Below are positions 12,407-22,181 of a stretch of DNA of 64,000 nucleotides, one piece after another. The notes below the pieces were generated by a model. It worked only from the letters and a program-made list of their open reading frames with translations, searched no databases and was not told where the DNA came from. The stretch is from Xanthoparmelia taractica (Eukaryota > Ascomycota > Lecanoromycetes > Lecanorales > Parmeliaceae): contig JANQBS010000048.1 in the NCBI GenBank assembly GCA_033085395.1, positions 124,001 to 188,000 on the forward strand, written 5' to 3'. Within the stretch, counting starts at the first letter, position 1, and every line of letters starts with the position of its first letter. Made by a program: the position numbers and the translations under genes.

Positions 12407-13504
12407 ATGAGTGTCGCCGACATGGGCGAATTTCACTATCAGAACATCATGGACCCCAGCCTCCTCGCAAACCCAGACGACCCAGCAGAGCTGAGCTCAT
12501 GTTTCGATGAGACATACCCTTTTGGCAATCCGGGAGACGACTTGGCTGACGCACCTCAGGCTGATGCAACGTTCGATCTCGATGATTTTGACTTCAACCA
12601 GCAGGCTACTCCACAAGTTGACAGTGGCTTCGCCATACCGAATACTCCACAGTCTTCGTTCCCAGATCAGAGGTACGTTTCACTTCTTTCTCAATCACAG
12701 ACTGATTCCAGTTCCGTGTGGCACCCGTTAGAGCAGCCAGAGCACCAGTTTTACTACCCCGATCCTGACTTCTCCTCTCATCCATCCACTATCCTTACGC
12801 CTTACTACCCTCTACAGCCACTTCAGGCAGCCAACCCGATGACGCAACATAATTTTCGAGCAATCACTCCGCCCGGACAACAATTATCATCGATCGATCG
12901 CCCGTTGTTCTTGCATGGCAATGTGGGTGGTCCTTCAGCTACAGCTGGGCTGTATCCATACGAGCCAATCCAAACTTACCAAGACAATGGAGCTTTTACT
13001 CCTGAGGACCTGGCCCTCTGCGATTTCTCTGAAGATCTGGTCGCCACTGCATTCTGTGAAGGGTGGACGCTCCCCGGAGACAACATGCCGCAACAACAGC
13101 GCTCTCACCCCAACGACCTGTATGTCCCAGACATATACAATTGTGACAGCGATGCCGACATCTATGACGCGCCCGAATCAGGCCCAGATTACAAGCTATC
13201 TTCATCCTCAAGAGCAAAGCGAGCCCACCGCACCAAGCCATCGAGGCCCCAGGCGATTCTGCCAAACGGGGAAGTGAAAAAGGGCCGGCCGTGCGCCAAG
13301 CCGCAAACCGAGGAGAGAAAGCGCGTTAATCAGCGACGCATGGAGGGCTACTATAGGCGCAAGCATGACCAGAAGCATTTGGACAAGGCGAGACAACAAT
13401 CCAAGGAGAGCTATTGGAGACGAAAGCAGCGGAGGATCGAGGCGGGTGAGAAGGTGAGATCGTATAGGACATCGAAGAAGGCGAAATCGGAAAAGAAGAT
13501 GTAG
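12407..13504 (+). CDS. Unknown protein with acidic N-terminus and basic C-terminus (possibly nuclear)
   Basis: Open frame of 365 codons from the ATG at 12407 (MSVADMGEFHYQ). The first 250 residues are acidic and rich in Pro, Gln, Ser, Tyr and Asp, as in transcription activation regions. The last 100 residues are strongly basic, with several bipartite Lys/Arg clusters (RKRVNQRR, YYRRKHDQK, YWRRKQRR). No bZIP leucine heptads, Zn2Cys6 or other named DNA-binding fold is visible, so a regulator role is inference only. A GT...AG pair at 12673-12711 would remove 39 nt in frame, but this is shorter than any intron in this window, so I left it in. Confidence 0.6.
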   Translation: MSVADMGEFHYQNIMDPSLLANPDDPAELSSCFDETYPFGNPGDDLADAPQADATFDLDDFDFNQQATPQVDSGFAIPNTPQSSFPDQRYVSLLSQSQTDSSSVWHPLEQPEHQFYYPDPDFSSHPSTILTPYYPLQPLQAANPMTQHNFRAITPPGQQLSSIDRPLFLHGNVGGPSATAGLYPYEPIQTYQDNGAFTPEDLALCDFSEDLVATAFCEGWTLPGDNMPQQQRSHPNDLYVPDIYNCDSDADIYDAPESGPDYKLSSSSRAKRAHRTKPSRPQAILPNGEVKKGRPCAKPQTEERKRVNQRRMEGYYRRKHDQKHLDKARQQSKESYWRRKQRRIEAGEKVRSYRTSKKAKSEKKM

Positions 13505-15439
13505 AAGGTGAGATATAAGATTGGGTATATTTCCAATCCATTTTGTGGGTTTGAAGTCTAGGGAATGTCTGTTCGAGGTCTGGCTTTTGGATAGACTCTG
13601 GGACTGTAAAGTATTCCTTCGAATTAATATACTGTCTTTACCAATCCATTTGGGTTCAGGAATAACCGCCCTGTGCTTGTCACATGTCTATGAGATCAAT
13701 AATGGAGAGAATTTGTCTCGTTGCTCCATATCTATTCTTGAAGCAATACTCATCTGGGCAGAACGGCTCGAGGCTGCAGTCTTTTCTAGCAGCACTACCC
13801 CACAAGCAGATAAGCACAGGAAAGGTGAGACAATGGGACGCGTGTCATGGCAAGTTACATGCTATTTTATGGAACGCAATATAACAGCAAACATGACATT
13901 AAGAACCATGATCCCCCAAAAAGGTAACAGCCCAAAAAGGTAACAGCCATCGGTCGTGGGATCATAGCTGCGTATGCCCGTATCAATCCCCTTGCCAAGA
14001 CCAATCACTTTCGCAGCGGAAAAGTCTTGATCTTACCTCTGAAATTGGGCCTTTCTATCATGATGAACTCGTGTTCCTCGTCACTCATAGTTGAATCAAG
14101 AAGTATTGAGAACAGACTTTCAAGTGCTCTCAACCATTCTTCTTGTTCTCCACATTCCCTGCATCCAAGCCACGCGGGCGGAGAATTCTGAAGCTTTGGA
14201 GAAGTCGGGCACATTCTACTCCCACATCCCACAACTACTCGCACGCAAATATTGAATACATCCATTCATCCATCCACCGTATCCTTCAACCTCTCTCCAA
14301 GCGGCTGTGCAAAGTAGTACTTGGACACGTTAAAGAGTCGCCCACGGCCTTTCCATAATTTTCTCCCCGCTGCCTCCAGAGTCTAGATAGAAGGGAGCGC
14401 ATTCAGTGCACGCCGAGAGTCAGTGTCCAGCTCCTGTTGCATCCTTGTGGGGGAGCTTCTCATAGCTTATGACATTCAGATCTGCGATTTGGTTGGCATT
14501 TCCCCCTGCACCGCATACGAGTATGGAAGACACCATCTCGATAGGTGAGGGTTGGAGTTGAGTGTCCTTCTGATGTCACACCTCGTTGGTGGAGGGGGAT
14601 TTCGGTCTTTATATTGCGGACGGGACACAGTCTTCACAGCTCTCGGCTTCAAAGTGTTGTGGACATGGTAAAGTTGTTACGCCCAGTCCGATCCTGAGGC
14701 ATACCTGTGGGACAAAGAAGGCTTCCCCCTCCTCCGGACGTATTATTGACCATCGCTCGCAGTGGAGCCCTAAGTGCAGATGGCGAAGTCCTGCATGGGC
14801 GCTTCAGGCTGCAAAAGAACATAGCTGACAGAGGATTGTGCGTAAAATGTCAGATCTTACAAACAGAGCATTTCCTCGACGCTCGGTACATGGACAGGTT
14901 GGTAATGGATTCTACTTTGTTAGTATGTATCGAGGCTTTTCGCGAGACTTTTAATGCAAAAATGAAAGACGAATCCAATCTGACACGGATGACTGGTTAT
15001 ATTAGCCAAACACAAGCCTCACAAATCTAAAATGATTGTGATTCCATTACCTAACAATTGAAAATCAGAAAGACGATGGCGGCACAGTCAGCGCGCTTCT
15101 AAGCAGAAGAATCCAGAAGTATCATTTAGACCCAGGCAATGGAATGACTCATGCGGATTGAGGCTATTTGTAGGCCTTCAAGCCCTCTGTCTTATCTATA
15201 TAGACTGGAGCATGCCTTTGGGTTGTTTGGATTTAGGATACAGGCTGGATGGTGTTGCGCTAAAATCCTTTGGATTGTATCCATTTTTGCCCTAACCCTA
15301 TCAGCCCTATGTCACTGTTCACGACTAGCTCAATACCTGCACTCAAACAACAATTCACAATCTTACCCCCCGGCAAATCCCTTTCATATAACTAAGCAAC
15401 CTGTGAGTTCTTAGGGTAGAATTTACAGTCGCTCCTGAA
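13505..15439. other. Gene-poor region, no gene recognised
   Basis: About 1.9 kb. Open frames here are short and not protein-like. A tandem duplication of about 15 bp containing aaaaggtaacagcc lies at 13917-13944. The last several hundred bases are AT-rich and should hold the promoter of the aspartate kinase gene. Confidence 0.4.
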
Positions 15440-17414
15440 ATGGCCGTCCAAACCAAGCACGAAGAATGTCACAGGAGAGTGTCTCAGCGTCTAGTCTTGA
15501 AATTTGGAGGTACTTCTGTTGGGAAGTTTGCACGAAAAATCGTCGAGATCTGCTTGTATATTGTCAGCCCTTCCTCCTTCGTCAACTAGCTTCGCTGAAT
15601 TCTCTTGCTTGTCAGATCAAACCTCTCTCAAAATCACAGTATTGCCATCGTTTGCTCCGCTCGGAGCGGTAAGTCTAAGGCTGAAGGCACTACCAATCGG
15701 TACGCACTATATTTCCTAACTACCTGGTTTACTCGGTCGGCCGGACCTTAAGACGTTAAGAGGAAAGCAATGTAAATCCAAGAAATGTCTCGTACGATAA
15801 GCTAATGTAGGACTACTCGAAGCCTTCTGAAAGCAGCTCGGGAAGCAGCCAAACCAAGTTCAAAGGGCTACCACGCCATTGTCTCAGGCATTTTGCATGA
15901 ACACCTGAGCACAGCGAAGCTCCAAAATCCAGAGATCGAAGAGAGGCTGAAGCGGGCCATATCCGCCGAATGTAATGCACTTGAAAAGCTGCTTGACTCG
16001 CTGCCCAAGACTGGCGATGTGTCTTTCAAGGCCGAGGACAAGATCCTAAGCGTAGGTGAAAAGCTCAGTGCTAAATACTTAACCGCTCTTTTGGAAGATC
16101 ATGGGATACCGGCTCAGTATCTTGACTTATCGGATATACTTGAACCCGATATATCGCCATCATTGAATCAGGTCTTCTACCAATTGCTTGCCCATGCGAT
16201 AGGCCGGAGGATTGAGCTCTGCGGTGACAAGGTACCGGTATGACACTACCACTGCCCCCTTGGCTTATGTACAGAGAATGATGTTTGGCAGGTTCTGACG
16301 GGGTACTTCGGCCCTTTACCCGGAGGTCTACTCAAGCAACTAGGCCGTGGGTACTCTGATCTGTGCGCTGCGCTCGCTGCTGTCGGGACGGAAGCGAAGG
16401 AATTACAAGTGAGTTCTAGCTATCACTCTTCATGCACACAGCAAATTCTCAAGACAAATCGACTGATTGCTCTTTATGTAGGTATGGAAGGAAGTTTCGG
16501 GCGTCTACACTGCGTGAAAATCCCCATACTCATACAATTTTCCGTCACGCTTCGACTGACAATGGACAGCGACCCGAGCAAGGTTCCAACTGCTACTGTT
16601 TTACCATCAATTGACCCGAGAGAAGCCAATGAGCTTACGTACGCGTTTGAACGTTCAAGTTGGCAAAACCTGCTGACCTGGCGATAGATTTTACGGCTCG
16701 GAGGTACTTCATCACTTCACAGTAGAGCAATGTCTCCCTTCGATCCCGATCCGCATCAAGAACGTCCTCGCGCCTCAAAGCCCCGGCACCCTCATCACGC
16801 CAGGCCCCCAAGCCAACCTACCACTCCATCCCAAGCGCCCGACCGCTGTGACAGTAAAGCACCACATCACCGTCGTCAACGTCCACTCCCACCGCAAGGT
16901 CGAAGACGCAGACTTCCTCGCGCAAATTTGCAAGGTCCTCGCTGCTCGGTCACTGAACATTGACTTGTTCGAAAAGAACCAGTTCCATATCAGCTTGGCT
17001 GTGCACTCGAAGATGCCCATCATCAAAGGCCCGGAGGATGATGGCGGAGAGCAGGATGCGGAAGACCTTTTGAATCAGCACAAGGATTTGCAGCGTGCGA
17101 TTAAGGAGCTGAGCGAGTATGGGAGTGTAGACGTGGTGGAGAATATGGCTATCATTAGTCTGGTGGGGCTGCAGTTGAAGAGGAGTATTGGGATTGCGGG
17201 GAGGCTATTTACGGCGCTAGGAGATAACAACATCAATATCGAAATGATCTCTCAGGGTGAGCTGTCTTCATATCACGTATACTCTTGGGTAGTAGTTCCG
17301 GCTGATGCAAATATAGGCGCAAGTGAGATCAGCATCTCGTGCGTGATCGCTGAGCGGGAAGCTCTCCGTGCCCTGAACGTGGTGCATACGGATCTCTTCA
17401 CCTTTCTCGACTAG
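15440..17414 (+). CDS. Divergent aspartate kinase (second, HOM3-like copy)
   Basis: Phosphorylates aspartate, the first step to threonine, methionine and (in many fungi) homoserine-derived products. Eight exons restore one frame of 503 residues: 15440-15555, 15616-15699, 15811-16237, 16292-16408, 16482-16513, 16570-16638, 16688-17256 and 17317-17414. Catalytic motifs are kept: KFGGTSVGKF (residues 21-30), a VGEKLS turn, GYFGPLPGGL, RGYSDLCAA, VYTADP and FYGSEV. Two ACT domains follow; the second holds NIEMISQGASEISIS and is nearly canonical. In the first ACT domain the usual DLISTSEVHVSMAL is DLFEKNQFHISLAV, and HPFT is HHFT. The linker between kinase and ACT domains is shorter than usual. 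These differences point to a paralogue with altered feedback control. The last intron is 60 nt and stop-free. Confidence 0.88.
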
Positions 17415-18349
17415 ATGTCGCTCGTTCCCATACACCCTCTTGGTAACATGGTATTTTGTCACAGGGAATCTTGGATAATAGACAGGGGCCGGGGCTTTCC
17501 TAGCCATCATATCGGCTCCGAGCTTGGGTATCTTTCGCTTATAGACCGGTTAATCTTTACATTTAGAGCTGTATGGATGGTGATATCGTCAGTTAAAATA
17601 AAAGTTCCAGTTTTTTCTAAATCGGGAAACGTTATGAAAGACTCCTCATCATCTGCAGACTTCCTACTGACCGACACTTCTCAAAACGCAACCCCAATAG
17701 AATCTTCATCTTCGAAAAGCACCTTCTGCGTTCAGTAGTCCATCATATGCTATGGTGAGAAGTAATTCTGCCATTCTTCTAGCGCTGATTCGGAAGGCTC
17801 GTTCGTCAGAACTAATTAGAAACGGGGGGGTGTGGCAATGGTCAAAAGCCTGAATATGGGACTATGGGAAAGATTCGATCGCGCAGGGTTTGGTAAGGAG
17901 TATTGGTTGGGGTTGGAGCATGAATGAGAGCGTGATTGTACCATTTTTACGGGCTTCAATTACTTATGTTGCCGTTCTCATGATTGCATATCTTTAATGG
18001 CTGTGGAAGTTGTAAGAGGCGGAAAACGCTCGGTATTGCTGGTGGAGAACTACAAGTCTAGATCTTGATATATGTTGAAGGAAATCCAGCTGATGCTGTC
18101 ATCAAGTCCTCCGCTGCATTCACCGCTAAATCAATATTTGAACTCTGGCGTCGTCGATCTCGAGAAATTGAACTCGCACCATGGATATTGCATTCACCAA
18201 AATTGATGTAGAATTGAAAGTTATTCCCAGAACGCTAACGGTAGGGATTCGCTAAGAGAGATGCGAATGCAGTCTCTTGAGCAAACATGTTGAACCCTAG
18301 CACATGAAAAGCCTTCTGGTAATTCTTCGAGCTATTAGTACAATCGTAT
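17415..18349. other. Intergenic, no gene recognised
   Basis: 3' region of the aspartate kinase gene and AT-rich sequence. Nothing protein-like on either strand and no RNA gene recognised. Confidence 0.4.
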
Positions 18350-18599
18350 CAGGATATTTCGGTCTGGACTCGACAGCGAAACAATGCACATATCACAGGT
18401 ACTCCCAGTTCAAAACACAACCCTGAGTAGGATAGTAGCGATTGGGGTGCTTCCTGGATATACGAGTAGATCAAGGAAGTAGCATCGTGGGCTGTAACCC
18501 ATCCCAAGTAGCGTCTGCCAGGGGAAGCAAGCCAGCAAGGCTCAAGTCGAGGTCGACCACCAAGATAGCCTTGACAATCCAATATAATGGCTTGCACGG

Positions 18600-18862
18600 C
18601 CTGATGGATGGAACTTGATTAGAAGAATAAGACAGATCATCACCAATCAAGAGGATGGCCTTGGTTGTCGCTAAGTGCCCAACTGCTGCAACTTCTTTCG
18701 TCAACTCGGCTGGCTGAGCATCATAACCTTCAACGTCACTAGAATAAAGAGCAAAGCTTCCTCGTACATCTTGCTCATGATTTAGACATCCTGATTCAGT
18801 TCCGGAATACTAGAGTGGTCGACACAGGTGGCATCGACCCATAGGATCTGCGACTCGGTGAA
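18600..18862 (-). pseudogene. Remnant of a HET-domain (heterokaryon incompatibility-type) gene
   Basis: Reading the minus strand from 18862, the peptide FTESQILWVDATCVD followed by HSSIPELNQDV, a stop, then IMSKMYEEA matches the core HET motif (LWIDALCINQ ... ERNxQVxxMxxIYxxA). The TAA at 18784-18782 sits where a Gln or Arg is expected. Only about 60 residues can be aligned by eye; the flanks on both sides are interrupted in all frames. HET domains mediate cell death after fusion of unlike hyphae; this copy is clearly dead. The surrounding 18.0-19.2 kb may be further decayed parts of the same gene. Confidence 0.5.
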
Positions 18863-19274
18863 TCAAAACCTCAGGAGCGCCAAGTGGTCATGGACTTTAA
18901 TCATCAAGCGAAGAGGATCAAACTTTCTGCTATGTTCAAGTTTCGTTTGCCCCAAGTAAATGTTATGCAGGCCGATCAGGTTTGTCGTCAAGGGATAGTT
19001 CAAGTAGATCACAGACTGCAGGACCGATGAAGGAGTCTGCTAGAGCAGACGGAAATGTGTATAGCTTTCTCCAGACTCGGAAGAGGCGTGTAGATGAAGG
19101 CTACCATGGGCTCCTTGTAGCCTCAACACGGCTGCAGGGCAGCGAAATGGTCTGGTGCTGCTCAACCCTCGGGCGGCTTACTCCAGAGTGCTGTTCCTTA
19201 TGATTGAACCACACCTAGAGGTTTCCCCTGGTCTAGATTTGAATGACCTCGGCAGGTAGGATGTCATAACACCC
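18863..19274. other. Intergenic, probably decayed sequence
   Basis: Upstream flank of the HET remnant. No intact frame; weak protein-like fragments on the minus strand (for example KFDPLRLMIK) may belong to the same decayed gene. Confidence 0.3.
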
Positions 19275-19589
19275 TCAGCCCATCCCGCTAACCTGCTTCC
19301 CCAACCGCTCAAACTCCGTCTTGCCAGTGCTCAGCAAGTACCGTATCTTCCTCAAGTCCTCGATGGCTTTGTGCCGTTCGAACTCCTCTCTCGCATATCG
19401 TTTCATCTCTTCTCTCGTTGGAGGCGGGATCTTGTGGCATGCGCGGATGATGGTACGGTAGAGGGATATGGCTCGCTGGCGTAGGAGGAAGTGGTCGAGG
19501 GAGAGGGGGGGCTTCTTGGTTGGGGGAAGTCGGGAGGCGCGCGTGCTGGCTGTTGCGTAGCTGCGGGTGAGGGCGTGCAGGATGCGCAT
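19275..19589 (-). CDS. LYRM2: LYR-motif protein, LYRM2-like (mitochondrial)
   Basis: Single-exon, 104 residues from an ATG at 19589. The N-terminus (MRILHALTRSYATASTRASR) is an amphipathic, Arg/Ser/Thr-rich mitochondrial presequence. Then come LSLDHFLLRQRAISLYR, with the LYR tripeptide, and an REEFERHKAIEDLRKIRYLLSTGK helix, in the order and spacing of LYRM2. LYR proteins bind the acyl carrier protein and help assemble respiratory complexes or Fe-S clusters; LYRM2 is linked to complex I. A GT at the last codons (KQ/VSGMG) could begin an unseen C-terminal intron, so the last five residues are less certain. Confidence 0.82.
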   Translation of the reverse strand: MRILHALTRSYATASTRASRLPPTKKPPLSLDHFLLRQRAISLYRTIIRACHKIPPPTREEMKRYAREEFERHKAIEDLRKIRYLLSTGKTEFERLGKQVSGMG

Positions 19590-20080
19590 GTATATAACAA
19601 GCGTGTTAGATTGTGGGAGGTATCGGGGAGTTCAGTAAAGGTAAAGGTGGAGGTTGTTAAAATGCAACCCCGGGATTCAGAAAGCGAGACTTGGAGATGA
19701 CGAGCGGAACCGTTCCGCAAGCGAAATGGGGCTGGTGGGGCCGAGGGGGCTTACAGGGTGACAGGTAGTTTCCCCTCTTCCCTTCAGCTTTCTCTTGTAC
19801 GAAAGATATAGATACTAGATCTAAGTAATATATAAATTCTATGTCGGGTAATGCAATCGCAAGATGATAGCAATGAAGATCTCAGTGCAACCGTCGGCCT
19901 GCTTCCCATTCTGGCAACCTCGAGATTCGAGACTTGCTCCTTCGAACGGGAGCCTCACAGTCATTATGCCTCTTTCTACTGTTTCTTCAAAACCCTCATC
20001 CTACACCATTCTGGTCATGCGAAATATCGCTGAATGCTCAACTAACGATGTAGCCGCAAAGGACCAAGTCGAACCAAGCT
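19590..20080. other. Intergenic between two minus-strand genes
   Basis: Promoter side of the LYRM2-like gene and 3' flank of the PEBP gene. No further gene seen. Confidence 0.3.
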
Positions 20081-20695
20081 TTACAGCTTCCTTTCGAAAA
20101 CACCAATCCACATCCCCCAAGCGAGAATTTTGCCTTCAACCGCTTTCGCAAGCTCTTCTCTCGTCGGTTTCGCCGCTGCAAAGCCTTTGTGGTCCACTTT
20201 CTCACTCAACGCGATGATCTGATAGAAGTACCGATGCGGTCCGTGACCCAGTACCGGTCTGGGTCCTCCATAAATAGTCCCACCGCGGTTCTGGCCGAAC
20301 TTGAAGCCACCTTTCAGATCGTTGGCGCCCTTCAAGCCGACCGGCTCCAGACTTGATGTGTCCACAGTGCGAGTATCTGCAGGTATGGCGTAGTAGACTC
20401 CATGCGCGATGGGATTGGGCAGTGGAGCGTCAGGGTCTTCCACTATCAACATGTACTCTTCGACCTTTGTGTCAGTCTTGGGAGGCTCCCATGAGATGGT
20501 CGGGAATTGGTTGCCGCTATCCTTTCCGTGCTTGTCCAACATGGTTGAATTCGACGCTCCGCATTCTGGAGATATCACCTCGAGTGATGGCTCAGTCAGA
20601 TTTGCGAAGGCGGGACCTTTGTGGAATAGCTTTGCGTCTCGCCCACGCTGACTGCTGAGTAGGAAACCAAGGGTATATTCGACGTATGACCACAT
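20081..20695 (-). CDS. PEBP family protein (YbhB/YbcL-like)
   Basis: 204 residues in a single exon from the ATG at 20695. Phosphatidylethanolamine-binding-protein fold: the ligand-site motif EDPDAPLPNPIAHGVYY and the second motif GHGPHRYFYQIIAL are both present. The arrangement, with a short N-terminal hydrophobic stretch and no RKIP C-helix extension, is closest to bacterial YbhB-like proteins and their fungal relatives, often annotated as Raf kinase inhibitor-like. Real ligand and pathway are unknown. Confidence 0.85.
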   Translation of the reverse strand: MWSYVEYTLGFLLSSQRGRDAKLFHKGPAFANLTEPSLEVISPECGASNSTMLDKHGKDSGNQFPTISWEPPKTDTKVEEYMLIVEDPDAPLPNPIAHGVYYAIPADTRTVDTSSLEPVGLKGANDLKGGFKFGQNRGGTIYGGPRPVLGHGPHRYFYQIIALSEKVDHKGFAAAKPTREELAKAVEGKILAWGMWIGVFERKL

Positions 20696-22181
20696 GTTCA
20701 AGTGGATAACTGGGTAATGTATTCAAGGTCCTTAGGATATCGTAATCTAGGATATGCTGTGCCAGCTCAAATTCGGGGCGATGATTACCAATTCTATACG
20801 GGCTGCCGAAAGTTCGCTGATCTCGACAAGAGGCTTTATAGGGAAGAAAAACAGATGTAAGGGTGACTTTGATTTATAGCAGGTCACCATGGCTCGCATG
20901 GCTATCGAACCATTATAATAATACGGACTTTAGGACGGCGAAGCCGGTGTTTTGGTGAGTCCGCATACCCGCGGTTCAGCCGGTCCGGATTTTAGAATAC
21001 TGTAGGTCCGATTGGTCAGCACGTCAGTACCTCGCGCCAATTGTTCCGCCCCGAGTTCGACCTTCCCTATGGTATCTTACTTTACTTCGTAAGATACATC
21101 AAATGTCGCTTCCTCCTCGAGTGGCTATCGTCTACCTTTCGCCGGCTCATCCCAGCTCTCTCGAAGATAATTCCAAGCTACAGAATACCAATAAATGACG
21201 TGCTAAACAACTGGTTCTTTTAGCATACTTGAAAACTCCTTGTTACTGGCGTTCTTGGCGGTCACCTTCGTGCCTTTTCTAGAATGTTTCTACATCATTG
21301 GACCGTCGTTGAGGAAGCTCTGCAAACATGTTCCGTTAAATCTTCAGAGGATGATGAAACTGTTTCAAGAAAAGACGAGTGTGGAACGCATAGTAAACAT
21401 CAGGCTCCTGATATGTATCGGCGTAAAGATCGCTCCATTGCGTAAAACATCCTCGAGGACTCACTACCACTAATTGATCACCTTGTTCAAGTCGATACTT
21501 CTCACCTTCGATAACAGACCCAGAACTGGTCCCAGCTCGTCAGAGGACTTGTAATCTATGTTCATGACCTTTCCAGGTTTCGAGGTCTTCTCCGCCTTGA
21601 GGACACGCCTCAGTAGCGGCATGCTGTGCGATTCCCAAGACCTTCACAGATTTGCTGACGACGTCGTTTGGAACAAAGGAACTGATGGTCTGCTCCAGGA
21701 TCGCTGGGAAGACCTGCGATCGGAGGCATAGCCACTGGTGTGAGGTATCGTGGGTATCCAGTAGGATTCGCTAAGGTAGGCAACATTTTTTTCTCTAGCC
21801 GCATGATGGTTAGGTGTTACTAAGCTTCCTTCTAGCCAATTAACATCACAAAAGCACCCCCCTACTTCAATTGCACATTTGTGCATTGGCGTCTGTGGTT
21901 TTCTGCTATGCAAGGAAGTGCAAGCCAAAGATAATGAGCTATGATATAAATGCTATTAAATCCAACAAGAAGCGCAGCAACAGTTTCAACCCTTCATTGA
22001 TCCACTTCCCACAAATGGTCTAGCGGTACGCCCAACTGACAGCAGGCTGAGTCTCAACGCCATCTCGCACTGTCTGGCTCCTGCACCACTTGGCAACAAG
22101 CAACTCGGACTCTGTGGCTCCTTTTATCGGGAAGTCAACAACACCATACTCCTGATAGTTCCTTCTACCAACGGGGGCATC
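20696..22181. other. Gene-poor region, no gene recognised
   Basis: About 1.5 kb without a supportable gene. A weak hydrophobic open frame near 21240 lacks homology I can recognise. A tRNA-like string near 22016 does not fold (see rejected items). Confidence 0.4.

Noticed and set aside
12673..12711. Possible intron in the basic-tail protein gene
   Set aside because: 39 nt is shorter than every supported intron here (minimum 46), and the frame is open without it.
14005..14265. 86-codon minus-strand frame
   Set aside because: No homology, no splice context and no promoter features.
15290..15312. Telomere-like ccctaaccct
   Set aside because: Only one and a half units; the location is between ordinary genes.
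15440..17414. Aspartate kinase as part of a biosynthetic cluster
   Set aside because: No core synthase, transporter or cluster regulator within the gene-poor flanks.
22016..22080. tRNA-like string (ggtctagcggta) near the C2H2 gene
   Set aside because: No matching acceptor stem, no B-box and no anticodon arm could be drawn.
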